Assembly: GCF_001293525.1 (NCBI RefSeq)
Contig: NZ_BBYR01000037.1
Span: forward strand, 80,595 to 144,594
From: Pseudideonella sakaiensis
GTDB lineage: Bacteria; Pseudomonadota; Gammaproteobacteria; Burkholderiales; Burkholderiaceae_C
Direction: 5' to 3'
Length of the DNA: 64,000 bases
Below, one piece after another: positions 20,668 to 29,244 of the stretch. Made by a program: the position numbers and the translations under genes. The notes under the pieces were generated by a model. That model ran no database searches and had not been told where the DNA came from. It saw only the letters and a list, made by a program, of their open reading frames with translations. How positions within the stretch are numbered: position 1 is the stretch's first letter; each line of letters opens with the position of its first letter.

Positions 20668-20679
20668 ATTTGCTCAAAT
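20668..20679 (+). promoter_or_regulatory. palindromic operator candidate, copy 1
   Basis: ATTTG-CT-CAAAT is a perfect 5-bp inverted repeat embedded in a shared TACATTTGNNCAAATT context also found at 20751-20766. MarR proteins bind palindromes of this size, and a marR-type gene ends 125 bases upstream. Confidence 0.55.
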
Positions 20680-20753
20680 TCATCGTCAACCCGTGACGGG
20701 ATGACCCCTCGTCGCGCGTCCCTTCGACGGCACGACAGGTTCCGGACAGGTAC

Positions 20754-20765
20754 ATTTGTGCAAAT
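20754..20765 (+). promoter_or_regulatory. palindromic operator candidate, copy 2
   Basis: ATTTG-TG-CAAAT repeats copy 1, centre to centre 86 bases away, and ends 20 bases before the tctB start at 20786. Binding here would block transcription or initiation of tctBA; two sites could allow looping by the MarR dimer encoded upstream. Confidence 0.55.
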
Positions 20766-20785
20766 TGTTCTATGGAGACAAGCCG

Positions 20786-21244
20786 ATGCGGCCGAAAAGC
20801 TTCGAGGACTTCTGGTCCGGCCTCATGTTCACCGCAGCCGGCGCCGGCTTCGCGATCGGCGCCACCCACTACGCCATGGGCAGCTCCGCGCGCCCCGGAC
20901 CGGGCTACTTTCCCCTGGGGCTGGGGCTGCTGCTGGCCGTGATCGGCCTGGTCATCATCGCCAGGTCGCTGGCCCGGAAGCCGACCGATGCGGAACTTCC
21001 CCCGGCCAGGTTGCGCCCCCTGGTGATCATCGTCGCAGCCATCATCCTGTTCGCGATCACCCTGCCGCTGCTCGGCATCGCGGGCGCCCTTCCGCTGCTG
21101 ATCATCGTCGTCAGCACGGCGTCCGAGCAGTTCCGCTGGAAGGAGGTGCTGCTGAACTGCGTGGTGCTCACCGTCGGGTCCTGGGCGGTGTTCGTGAAGG
21201 GCCTGCAGCTGACACTGCCCGTCTGGCCGACCTTCGTGTCCTGA
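20786..21244 (+). CDS. tctB: TctB-family small membrane subunit of a tripartite tricarboxylate transporter
   Basis: A 152-residue protein with four membrane helices (FWSGLMFTAAGAGFAIGATHYAM, GPGYFPLGLGLLLAVIGLVIIA, LVIIVAAIILFAITLPLLGIAGALPLLIIVV, VLLNCVVLTVGSWAVFVKGLQL). The GPGYFP motif and topology are typical of TctB. ATG 20786 is chosen over an upstream in-frame start at 20756 because TGGAGACA lies at good spacing before it. It partners the large TctA subunit encoded 10 bases downstream. No periplasmic TctC receptor gene is nearby, which is unusual. Confidence 0.88.
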   Translation: MRPKSFEDFWSGLMFTAAGAGFAIGATHYAMGSSARPGPGYFPLGLGLLLAVIGLVIIARSLARKPTDAELPPARLRPLVIIVAAIILFAITLPLLGIAGALPLLIIVVSTASEQFRWKEVLLNCVVLTVGSWAVFVKGLQLTLPVWPTFVS

Positions 21245-21254
21245 GGAGCCGCCG

Positions 21255-22754
21255 ATGATCGACAACCTCCTCCTCGGCCTGCAGACCGCGCTGTCGATGC
21301 AGAACCTGCTGTACGCCTTCATGGGCTGCCTGCTCGGCACCCTGATCGGCGTCCTTCCCGGTCTCGGCTCGGTCACGACGATCGCCATGTTGCTGCCGTC
21401 GATCTACGCGCTGGACGCCACCCCGGCGCTGGTGATGCTGGCGGGCATCTACTACGGCTCGCAGTACGGCGGCTCGACGACGGCGATCCTGATCAACGTC
21501 CCCGGCGAGTCCGCGTCCGTCGTCACGGCGATCGACGGCTACCAGATGGCACGCAAGGGCCGCGCCGGGCCGGCACTGGCTGCAGCCGGACTCGGCTCGT
21601 TCTTCGCGGGCACCGTTGCCACGCTCGTGATCGCCGCATTCGCGCCACCCTTGACGGAGCTCGCGTTCAAGTTCGGGCCGGCCGAGTACTTCTCGCTGAT
21701 GGTCCTCGGACTGATCGGCGCGGTGGTGCTGGCATCGGGCTCGCTGATCAAGGCCGTCGGCATGATCCTGCTGGGACTGCTGATCGGACAGGTCAACACC
21801 GACGTGATCTCCGGCACGGCCCGCTACAGCTTCGACATCCCCGAGCTGACCGACGGCGTGAACATCGTGGCGCTGGCGATGGGTCTGTTCGGCTTTGCCG
21901 AGATCGTGGCGAACCTCGGACGCCCGCCGGAGCAACGCGAGGTCTTCACGCGCGACGTCAAGGGCCTGTGGCCGACGCGCGAGGACTTCAGGCAGGCCGC
22001 TCCGGCGGTGGTGCGGGGAACCGCGCTCGGATCCCTGCTCGGCGTCCTGCCGGGCGGCGGCTCCCTGCTGTCCTCGTTCGCTGCCTACACGCTGGAGAAG
22101 AAGATCGCCAGGGACGCCAGCCAGTTCGGCCACGGCGACATCCGCGGCGTCGCAGGGCCGGAGTCGGCGAACAACGCCGGCGCGCAGACCTCGTTCATCC
22201 CGATGCTGACGCTGGGCATCCCGCCGAACGCGGTGATGGCGCTGATGGTCGGCGCGATGACGATCAAGGGCATCCAGCCCGGCCCGCAGGTGATGACCAG
22301 CAACCCGGAACTGTTCTGGGGCCTGATCGCCTCGATGTGGATCGGCAACCTGATGCTGGTGATCCTCAACCTGCCGCTGATCGGCATCTGGATCCGCCTG
22401 CTCACCGTGCCCTACCGGTTCCTGTTCCCGGCGATCGCGGTGTTCTGCTGCATCGGCGTCTACACAGTGAACAACAACACCTTCGACGTCTACATGGTGG
22501 CGCTGTTCGCCGTCCTCGGCTTCGCCTTCTACCGCCTGCGCTGCGAGCCCGCCCCGCTGCTGCTCGGCTTCATCCTCGGGCCGATGATGGAAGAGAACCT
22601 GCGGCGCGCCCTGCTGCTGTCGCGTGGCGACTGGTCCACGTTCGTGCAGCGGCCGTTGTCCGCGGGCCTGCTGGTCGCCGCGCTCCTGCTGCTGGCCATC
22701 GTCGCGCTGCCGGCCGTTCGCAGCAAACGCGAGCTCGCCTTCCAGGAAGCATGA
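21255..22754 (+). CDS. tctA: TctA-family large membrane subunit of a tripartite tricarboxylate transporter
   Basis: A 499-residue permease with about 12 membrane helices. The conserved N-terminal block is intact (GCLLGTLIGVLPGLGSVTTIAMLLP, YYGSQYGGSTTAILINVPGE, SVVTAIDGYQMARKGRAGPAL), as is the second repeat (LGVLPGGGSLLSSFAAYTLEKK, GPESANNAGAQTSFIPMLTLGIP). It uses a cation gradient to import carboxylates delivered by a TctC-type binding protein, which is not encoded here. ATG 21255 is preceded by GAGGAG. It converges with the esterase gene at 22794. Confidence 0.93.
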   Translation: MIDNLLLGLQTALSMQNLLYAFMGCLLGTLIGVLPGLGSVTTIAMLLPSIYALDATPALVMLAGIYYGSQYGGSTTAILINVPGESASVVTAIDGYQMARKGRAGPALAAAGLGSFFAGTVATLVIAAFAPPLTELAFKFGPAEYFSLMVLGLIGAVVLASGSLIKAVGMILLGLLIGQVNTDVISGTARYSFDIPELTDGVNIVALAMGLFGFAEIVANLGRPPEQREVFTRDVKGLWPTREDFRQAAPAVVRGTALGSLLGVLPGGGSLLSSFAAYTLEKKIARDASQFGHGDIRGVAGPESANNAGAQTSFIPMLTLGIPPNAVMALMVGAMTIKGIQPGPQVMTSNPELFWGLIASMWIGNLMLVILNLPLIGIWIRLLTVPYRFLFPAIAVFCCIGVYTVNNNTFDVYMVALFAVLGFAFYRLRCEPAPLLLGFILGPMMEENLRRALLLSRGDWSTFVQRPLSAGLLVAALLLLAIVALPAVRSKRELAFQEA

Positions 22755-22769
22755 CGCCGGCCGCGGGAT

Positions 22770-22791
22770 CGTCGAAGGAGCACCCTCGACG
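22770..22791. terminator. possible bidirectional terminator hairpin between tctA and the esterase gene
   Basis: CGTCGA and TCGACG form perfect 6-bp arms around ten bases, in the 39-base gap between two convergent genes. No T-run flanks it, so termination efficiency is uncertain. Confidence 0.3.
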
Positions 22792-22793
22792 CC

Positions 22794-23747
22794 TCAGGTA
22801 CAGGCCTGCTGGCGACCCCGGCACGCCGCCGCCATGGCTGCCGCCGCCTCGCTGACCAGGAGGTCCGCCGGTTCGAGGATGTTCATCATCCGCGCACAGC
22901 CATGCGTGACACCTTCGAACCGTCGCAGCACCACCGGCACGCCGTCTGCAGCCAGTCGGTGAGCGTAGGCCACGCCTTCATCGTGCAGGATGTCATGCTC
23001 TGCGACGGCGATCCAGGCCGGCGGCAGGCCCGACAAGTCGGCCGCGAGCAGGGGCGAGATGCGAGGATCGCTCCAGATCGCCTGGGGCGCGTAGTGCCGA
23101 TAGAACCAACGCGCGTCCGCGCGTGACAGGAACGGCGAGTCGGCGTGCCGCTCGTAGCTCGGCGTCGACATCCGGCTGTCGGTGGCGGGATAGATCATCA
23201 GCTGCAAGGCCAGCCGGATCCTGTGCCGCACCAGGGCGGCCACCACGGTGGCCAGGTTGCCACCCGCGCTGTCACCCGCGATCACCAGCGGCAAGCCGGG
23301 GGCCAGGCCGCTGCACTCGGCAGCCAGTCCGTCCGACGCCACGTGGTCCAGCGCATCCTCCGCATCGTCCAGGCCGGCAGGAAACGGATGCTCCGGCGCG
23401 AGGCGGTAGTCGACCATCAGCACGGCGCATCGGCTGCGGTCCGCGAGATGGCGGCCCAAGGCGTCGAAGTCGTCCAGGGTGCCCAGCATCCAGCCCCCGC
23501 CATGCAGGTAGACGACCACGCCCACGGGCGTCGTGTCGGGCAGCAGCAGCCGCCCCTTCACCTGCCCTGACCGCGTCGGGATGCGCACGTCGGACGCGCT
23601 CACGCCCGCAGGTCCCGGCCCCAGGACATCGCGACTGCTGGCCACGAGGGCCCGCCCGTCCGCAGGCGAGCCCGACGACAAGCGGGGACGCCCGCTTCTG
23701 CGATAGCTCTCCTGCAACGCGTGAAGGACGGGGTGGAGCGAGCTCAT
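22794..23747 (-). CDS. HSL-family alpha/beta hydrolase (esterase)
   Basis: A 317-residue carboxylesterase of the hormone-sensitive-lipase family. The oxyanion-hole motif HGGGW is at about residue 93, the nucleophile elbow GDSAGGN at about 170, the acid in AEHDILHDEG near 265, and the catalytic His in GVTHGCARM near 292. It starts MSSLHPVLHALQE at 23747; an upstream in-frame start at 23774 adds nine residues. It is divergent from a type I Baeyer-Villiger monooxygenase gene and would be well placed to cleave the ester or lactone that enzyme makes. That pathway link is inferred from position. Confidence 0.87.
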   Translation of the reverse strand: MSSLHPVLHALQESYRRSGRPRLSSGSPADGRALVASSRDVLGPGPAGVSASDVRIPTRSGQVKGRLLLPDTTPVGVVVYLHGGGWMLGTLDDFDALGRHLADRSRCAVLMVDYRLAPEHPFPAGLDDAEDALDHVASDGLAAECSGLAPGLPLVIAGDSAGGNLATVVAALVRHRIRLALQLMIYPATDSRMSTPSYERHADSPFLSRADARWFYRHYAPQAIWSDPRISPLLAADLSGLPPAWIAVAEHDILHDEGVAYAHRLAADGVPVVLRRFEGVTHGCARMMNILEPADLLVSEAAAAMAAACRGRQQACT

Positions 23748-24181
23748 GGCGGTGTCAGGTGCCTGTCGGCACACGCTGCAAATTTAAAGCACTCAGATTA
23801 CACCGGCAGCAAGACTGCGCTATAGATGCTTTCCCGGAGTCGGCGGCCCGCGCACGGGCAGCCGCGGGCCTTCGCGCGCTCGAGACTTTCCAAGCGCGCC
23901 ACCTTCACGGCGCTCGGGCGGACAAACGGGCGCTCGGGGCTAGGTGTTTACACGGCTTTGTCTCGTTATGCGGGAAATTCATCCCGCAATGCTTTACACC
24001 GTCCGCCGAAGCCGCGATAGTCCACCCCAGCGATGCAGAGTGAATCACATGAATTAATGATGGTCCTCTGCATCGACAGGCGTCGACTGCGGCGTGCGTT
24101 CCTCCGGGCGCCGTTTACGTCGACAAGCGCAAGAGCAGATCTTCGGGCGCCAAGGGCGCCCGCTCGACAAGGAACCCTGGC
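23748..24181. other. divergent regulatory region between the esterase and the monooxygenase
   Basis: This 434-base gap holds no convincing gene and is clearly more AT-rich than its surroundings. It contains TATAGA at 23821-23826 in a possible promoter context, and an AT-rich patch near 23780 with an AAATTTAAA core. A perfect inverted repeat lies at 23969-23988 and is listed separately. Promoters for both divergent genes probably lie here. Confidence 0.5.
23969..23988. promoter_or_regulatory. perfect 7-bp inverted repeat, operator candidate
   Basis: TGCGGGA and TCCCGCA flank AATTCA. A 20-bp palindrome of this kind fits a TetR- or IclR-type dimer site. It sits between divergent catabolic genes, and a TetR-family gene closes the cluster at 29245. 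There is no T-run, so a terminator is less likely. Confidence 0.45.
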
Positions 24182-25666
24182 GTGGCTGCTTCCGACAAGC
24201 CTTCGAACGTCGACCTGGACGTCATCATCATCGGCGCCGGGATCTCCGGCATCGGCGCCGCCTGGCATCTCGGGCAGCATCACCCCGAGAAGCGGTACGC
24301 GGTCCTGGAAGCGCAGGAAGGCCACGGCGGCACCTGGCGAACGCACCGCTACCCGGGCATCCGGTCCGACAGCGACCTCTTCACCTTCGGCTACAAGTTC
24401 AAGCCCTGGATGGGAAAGCCGATCGCGACCGGGGCGGAGATCCAGCAGTACCTGGGTGAAGTCATCGCGGAGAACGGCCTCGGGCAGCGCATTCGCTACG
24501 GGCACTCGGTGGTCTCCGCCGCCTGGTCGAGCGCCGACCGGCGGTGGCACGTCGTGGCCATGCACCAAGGCCAGGCGCATCGCTTCAGCGCGCGCTTCCT
24601 GTTCATGTGCCAAGGCTACTACCGGCACGACGATGCCTACCGGCCTGAATGGCCGGGGATGGCGTCCTTCAAGGGCGCGATCGTTCACCCACAGCACTGG
24701 CCCGAGGACATGGACCTGGCGGGCCGCAAGGTCGTGGTGATCGGGTCCGGCGCGACCGCCGCGACGCTCATTCCCGCCATCGCGAAGCAGAGTGCACACG
24801 TCACCATGCTGCAGCGTTCGCCGACCTTCTTCGTGACGGGGCGCAACGCCGACGCCCTGGCAGACACCTTGCGGCAGTTGGACATCCCGCCGGCATGGAC
24901 GCACGAGATCATGCGGCGAAAGATGCTCGCGGACCGGGCAGCCTTCACGCGACGCTGCATCGCCGAGCCGGAAGTCGTGCGACAGGAACTGCTGGAAGGG
25001 GTGCGCGCCGCCCTGGGGCCGGGACACGACGCCGACGTGGAGCGGCACTTCAATCCCAGTTACCGGCCCTGGCAGCAGCGGATCGCATTCGTGCCGGACG
25101 GCGACCTCTTCGCTGCCGTGCGTGACGGTCGCGCTTCGATCGTCACCGACGAGATCGAGTCGTTCGTCCCTGAAGGCATCCGCCTGCGAAGCGGGCAGGT
25201 GCTCGAGGCCGACCTCGTGGTCAGCGCGACCGGTTTCAAGCTGAGCGCGCTCGGTGACGTGGACGTCAGCATCGACGGGAAGCCGCTGGACTTCGCCCAG
25301 ACCGTGGCCTGGCACGGGGCGATGTTCACCGGCGTGCCGAACCTGGCATGGATCTTCGGCTACTTCCGATTCAGCTGGACGCTCCGTGCCGACCTGATGG
25401 CCGAGTTCGTCTGCCGCCTGCTCCGGCACATGGATGACAAGGGGGTGGACATGGTGATGCCGATGCTGCGGCCTCATGAGCAGCACATGGCCAGGCTGCC
25501 CTGGGTGAAGGAGGACAACTTCAACCCCGGCTACCTCCAACGCGGCGTTCACCTGTTCCCGAAGCAGGGCGAGCACGCGCCCTGGGTGCACAGCCAGGAC
25601 TACGAGTGGGACAAGGAAGCCCTGCCGCGCGCCGATCTGGAGGACGGCAGCCTGTCCTACCGCTAG
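24182..25666 (+). CDS. type I Baeyer-Villiger (flavin) monooxygenase
   Basis: A 494-residue FAD- and NADPH-dependent enzyme that would insert one oxygen beside a ketone carbonyl to give an ester or lactone. The FAD-binding GAGISGIGAAWHL is at about residues 18-30, and the NADPH-binding VVVIGSGATAATL near 185-197. Both type I fingerprints are present: GGTWRTHRYPGIRSDSD (about 50-66) and FKGAIVHPQHWPE (about 162-174). The start is GTG 24182, with AAGGAA about 8 bases upstream. Neighbours are an esterase, two SDRs and a binding protein, suggesting ketone or alcohol breakdown; the substrate is not identifiable from sequence alone. Confidence 0.88.
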   Translation: MAASDKPSNVDLDVIIIGAGISGIGAAWHLGQHHPEKRYAVLEAQEGHGGTWRTHRYPGIRSDSDLFTFGYKFKPWMGKPIATGAEIQQYLGEVIAENGLGQRIRYGHSVVSAAWSSADRRWHVVAMHQGQAHRFSARFLFMCQGYYRHDDAYRPEWPGMASFKGAIVHPQHWPEDMDLAGRKVVVIGSGATAATLIPAIAKQSAHVTMLQRSPTFFVTGRNADALADTLRQLDIPPAWTHEIMRRKMLADRAAFTRRCIAEPEVVRQELLEGVRAALGPGHDADVERHFNPSYRPWQQRIAFVPDGDLFAAVRDGRASIVTDEIESFVPEGIRLRSGQVLEADLVVSATGFKLSALGDVDVSIDGKPLDFAQTVAWHGAMFTGVPNLAWIFGYFRFSWTLRADLMAEFVCRLLRHMDDKGVDMVMPMLRPHEQHMARLPWVKEDNFNPGYLQRGVHLFPKQGEHAPWVHSQDYEWDKEALPRADLEDGSLSYR

Positions 25667-25769
25667 GCGCGCAGCGATCGGTCGGGGTGACGGTGGCTCG
25701 GCGCAGGCGCGCCCGTTCGCGCACGTCCTCTCGATGACCGCAATGACTCACGATTCTCAAGGAGACAAG

Positions 25770-26678
25770 ATGGCCCATCGCCTGGCGGGAAAGGTCGCCT
25801 TCATCACCGGCGCCTGTTCCGGGATTGGTCTCGCGACCGCGGAACTGTTCATCGAGGAGGGCGCGCGCGTCCTTGCGGCCGATATCCAGGACGAGGTGGG
25901 CGAGGATCTGCAGAAGAGGTTCGAGGGGCGGCTCGTCTATGCGAACTGCAATGTGATGCAGCCCGAACGGATCAAGGCAGCCATCGACCGGGCCGTCGAC
26001 GCCTTCGGCGGGCTCGACATCGTCTTCAACAATGCCGGAGCGGGCGGGCACCGCGGCGGCATGGACGAGATGACGCTCGACGGCTGGGACCGCACGATGG
26101 ACCTGCTTCTTCGCTCGGTGATGGCCGGCACGAAGTACGCGCTGCCTCACCTCAAGGCCCGCGGCGGGGGCTCGATCGTCAACACCTCGTCGGTGGCTGC
26201 GCTCGGATCCGGCTACGCGCCAGTCGCCTACTCCGTTGCGAAGGCGGCCGTACTGCATCTCAGCAGGGTGACGGCAGCCGACCTTGCGCGCTACCGCATC
26301 CGCGTCAACGCCGTGCTTCCCGGCTTCGTCGCGACCCAGATCTACGGGACACGCTTCGGCATGGATCGGCACGCACGGGAGGAGATGGCGGCCTTGCTGG
26401 CCGCGCGGGGCGGCAAGACGCAGCCTCTCGGGCGGGTCGGAACGTCCAGGGACATCGCCGAAGCGGTTCTCTACCTGGCCAGCGACGCGGCCGGATTCGT
26501 GACGGGAACGCAACTGGTCGTCGACGGCGGCAAGACGGTGGGCACCCGCGCCTCCTGGGATCCCACCGCCGAAGGCACCGTGCAGGAGGCGCTGGGCATC
26601 ACGTCCGAGGCGCTGGAAGCCTTGATGGTCCAGGGCGATGCGCTTGCGCCGCATGCGCAAGGCGGACGGGCGGGCTGA
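25770..26678 (+). CDS. short-chain dehydrogenase/reductase
   Basis: A 302-residue classical SDR. NAD(P) motif TGACSGIG at about residues 13-20, NNAG near 88, catalytic Ser in NTSSVAALGSG, then YSVAKAAV with the active Tyr and Lys. D40 after the second strand (LAADIQDE) suggests NAD(H) rather than NADP(H). The C-terminal 45 residues after the usual SDR end (VVDGGKT) form an extra acidic tail. ATG 25770 has a strong ribosome-binding site (AAGGAGACAAG); the upstream start at 25734 is rejected. It likely oxidises an alcohol to the ketone used by the adjacent monooxygenase. Confidence 0.88.
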   Translation: MAHRLAGKVAFITGACSGIGLATAELFIEEGARVLAADIQDEVGEDLQKRFEGRLVYANCNVMQPERIKAAIDRAVDAFGGLDIVFNNAGAGGHRGGMDEMTLDGWDRTMDLLLRSVMAGTKYALPHLKARGGGSIVNTSSVAALGSGYAPVAYSVAKAAVLHLSRVTAADLARYRIRVNAVLPGFVATQIYGTRFGMDRHAREEMAALLAARGGKTQPLGRVGTSRDIAEAVLYLASDAAGFVTGTQLVVDGGKTVGTRASWDPTAEGTVQEALGITSEALEALMVQGDALAPHAQGGRAG

Positions 26679-26719
26679 GCCACGGCAGCGAGGACCCGGT
26701 CGGTTTCAAGCAAGTCGAT

Positions 26720-26738
26720 CGAGACGGGATCCGTCTCG
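26720..26738 (+). promoter_or_regulatory. hairpin upstream of the binding-protein gene
   Basis: CGAGACGG-GAT-CCGTCTCG has perfect 8-bp arms and a three-base loop, 27 bases before the start codon at 26766. It may act as an operator, or as an RNA hairpin that stabilises or partly separates the highly expressed binding-protein message from the upstream SDR. Confidence 0.35.
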
Positions 26739-26765
26739 TCGGACATTTCTGTTCAAGGAGGAAGC

Positions 26766-28367
26766 ATGCAGCGGAACACTCTTTCAGGCGCGTTCAAGGC
26801 CCTGCTCGCCACGACGGCCGTGCTGTCGATGTCGACGGTGGCGATGCCGGCATCGGCCCAGACCACCGTGAAGGCGGTGCTCTACTCGCCGCTGCGCTTG
26901 CTGGACCCGGTGGCCAATGGCGGGTATGTCACGCAGAACCATGCGTACATGATCTACGACACCCTGTTCGCGCTGGACGCGGAACAGAAGGTGCAGCCGC
27001 AGATGGTCGACCGGTACCAGGTATCGCCCGACGGCAAGACCTGGCGCTTCACGCTGCGTCCCGGCCTGAGGTGGCACGACGGCACGCCGGTCAAGGCCGA
27101 GGACTGCGTGGCGTCCATCAGGCGCTGGGCGGAGCAGGACAAGATGGGGCAGATCATGGTGTCCCTGATGCGGGAGATGAAGCCGATCGACGACCTCACG
27201 TTCGAGATGGCCTTCGACGTGGCGAACGCGCTGGTCCTGCCCGCGCTGTCCAAGCCCCGGGGCGCGGCCTACATGATGCAGAAGCGCATCGCCGAGTCCA
27301 CCCCCGCGTCACAGCCGATCAAGGAGCACATCGGCTCCGGTCCCTTCCGCTTCGTCGCCTCGGAGTTCAAGCCGGGGGTGCAGGTCGTCTACGAGAAGAA
27401 CAAAGACTACGTCCCGCGAAAGGAGAAGCCGAGCTGGCTCGCCGGCGGCAAGGTGGTCAACGTCGACCGCGTCGTGTGGCTGGGGATCGCCGATGCGATG
27501 ACGATGGTGAACGCCCTCGTCACCGGCGAGATCGACTACCTGGAGGCCGTGCCTTACGACCTGGTGTCGATGGTGGAGGGCAAGCCCGACATCAAGGTCG
27601 ACATCGTCGACAACACCGGCCAGCTGAGCTTCACGCGGCTGAACTTCGCGCAGCCTCCCTTCAACGACAAGGCGATGCGCCAGGCCGCCATCGCCGCGAT
27701 CGACCGCGACGGCATCATGAAGGCGCTGGTCGGCAACCCGAAGTACTACCGCACCTGCACGTCGATCTACGGCTGCAGCGGCTCGCCGTTCTACTCCACC
27801 GCTGGCGCGGAACTGCTGGGCAAGCCCGACCCCGCCAAGGTCCAGTCGCTGCTGAAGACGGCGAAGTTCGACGGCAGCCCGATCGTCGTGCTTCATCCCA
27901 GCGACATCCCGGGGCTGTCGCCCCAGCCGCTGGTGGTCGCGCAATCGCTGCGCAAGAGCGGGCTGAAGGTCGACATGCAGTCGATGGACTTCCAGACCTT
28001 CCTGACGCGCCGTGTCAACAGCGGCCCGGTCGACAAGGGTGGCTGGCAGGTCTTCCACACCAACCTCGGCACGCTCGACCTGGCCGACCCGATCCGCTCG
28101 CTGCCCGTCGCAGCCAACGGGTCCAAGGCGTGGCCGGGCTGGCCGGACCTGCCGGACGTCGAACAGCTGCGCCAGAAGTTCGCCCGGACGCCCGACCTGG
28201 CCGAGCAGAAGCGCATCGCCGCGGAGATCCAGAAGCGGGTGATCGAGGAAGGCATGATGATCCCGGCAGGACAGTTCGTCTTCCCGACGGCGTTCCGCAG
28301 CAGCATCGGCCAGGTCGTCTACGCACCCGTGCCCTTGTTCTGGGGCATGACCAAGGCGGGCAAGTGA
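26766..28367 (+). CDS. ABC transporter substrate-binding protein, family 5
   Basis: A 533-residue periplasmic protein with a signal peptide (residues 1-31; hydrophobic core ALLATTAVLSMSTVAM, cleavage after ASA). The family 5 (peptide, nickel, oligosaccharide or other) signature is visible: VQPQMVDRYQVSPDGKTWRFTLRPGLRWHDGTPVKAEDCV, then GSGPFRFVASEFKPGVQVVYEKN. The strong ribosome-binding site AAGGAGGAAGC precedes ATG 26766. No permease or ATPase gene is in the window, so it must use subunits encoded elsewhere or act as a sensor. It sits between two SDR genes in the monooxygenase cluster, suggesting uptake of the same substrate. Confidence 0.9.
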   Translation: MQRNTLSGAFKALLATTAVLSMSTVAMPASAQTTVKAVLYSPLRLLDPVANGGYVTQNHAYMIYDTLFALDAEQKVQPQMVDRYQVSPDGKTWRFTLRPGLRWHDGTPVKAEDCVASIRRWAEQDKMGQIMVSLMREMKPIDDLTFEMAFDVANALVLPALSKPRGAAYMMQKRIAESTPASQPIKEHIGSGPFRFVASEFKPGVQVVYEKNKDYVPRKEKPSWLAGGKVVNVDRVVWLGIADAMTMVNALVTGEIDYLEAVPYDLVSMVEGKPDIKVDIVDNTGQLSFTRLNFAQPPFNDKAMRQAAIAAIDRDGIMKALVGNPKYYRTCTSIYGCSGSPFYSTAGAELLGKPDPAKVQSLLKTAKFDGSPIVVLHPSDIPGLSPQPLVVAQSLRKSGLKVDMQSMDFQTFLTRRVNSGPVDKGGWQVFHTNLGTLDLADPIRSLPVAANGSKAWPGWPDLPDVEQLRQKFARTPDLAEQKRIAAEIQKRVIEEGMMIPAGQFVFPTAFRSSIGQVVYAPVPLFWGMTKAGK

Positions 28368-28397
28368 AGCAGACAGACCCCGAGACAGGAGACCGGC

Positions 28398-29153
28398 ATG
28401 AGACTCGATGACAAGGGCGTGGTGATCACCGGGGGGGCCGGCGGCATCGGCCTGGCGACCGTGGAGCGATGCCTGGAGGAAGGCGCGCGCGTCGTGCTGG
28501 CCGACCGGCCCGGCGGCGATGGACCGGGGCTGGCCGTGTCGCTGGCCCAGCGCTACGGTGGCCGCTGCAGCTTCGTCGCGGTCGACGTGACGTCGACCCC
28601 GGAGGTCGACGCGCTGTTCGAGGCTTCGGTGGAACGGCTGGGCCGCATCGACGGCGTGTTCAGCAACGCCGGCATCGCGAGTTCGCGCCGGCCGGCGGTC
28701 GACTGCCCCGACGACGAGTACGAGCGGGTGATGGACGTCAATCTCGGGGGCGTCTTCCGCGTGGGGCGGGCCGCCTTGAAACTGATGATGGCGCAGCGAT
28801 CGGGCAGCATCGTCAACTGCGCGTCCGGCCTGGCCGTGCTGCCACGGCCCAACTCCGCCAGCTACTCCGCGGCGAAGGCGGGCGTGGTCAGCCTCACCGG
28901 CACCTTCGCGCTCGAGGCGGCCGCGCACGAGGTGCGGGTGAACGCCGTCAGCCCCGGCTACATCGACACGCCCTTGATCGCCAACGTCGACGCGCAGCGG
29001 CGACGCCAGATGGTGGAGATCCATCCGCTCGGCCGGCTGGGGCTGCCCCGCGAGGTGGCCGCCGCGGTGGTCTTCCTGCTGAGCGACGACGCGAGCTTCA
29101 TCACCGGCACGAACCTGAGCGTCGATGGCGGCTATGCGGCAGGCACCCGCTGA
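28398..29153 (+). CDS. short-chain dehydrogenase/reductase
   Basis: A 251-residue classical SDR of normal length. TGGAGGIG at about residues 10-17, SNAG near 86, Ser in NCASGLAVL, YSAAKAGV with catalytic Tyr and Lys, and the terminal NLSVDGGYAAGTR. D37 in VLADRPGG suggests NAD(H). The ribosome-binding site AGACAGGAG precedes ATG 28398. It is the second SDR in the cluster, 30 bases after the binding-protein gene, so the genes from the monooxygenase onward probably form one operon. Substrate unknown. Confidence 0.9.
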   Translation: MRLDDKGVVITGGAGGIGLATVERCLEEGARVVLADRPGGDGPGLAVSLAQRYGGRCSFVAVDVTSTPEVDALFEASVERLGRIDGVFSNAGIASSRRPAVDCPDDEYERVMDVNLGGVFRVGRAALKLMMAQRSGSIVNCASGLAVLPRPNSASYSAAKAGVVSLTGTFALEAAAHEVRVNAVSPGYIDTPLIANVDAQRRRQMVEIHPLGRLGLPREVAAAVVFLLSDDASFITGTNLSVDGGYAAGTR

Positions 29154-29244
29154 ATCGATGCCCGTCGCCGCCGGCCCCGAGGCATTCCGGAGGCCGGAAG
29201 CCACGGGACGATAGACTCCGGCACCGACGAGAACACTTCGATTC

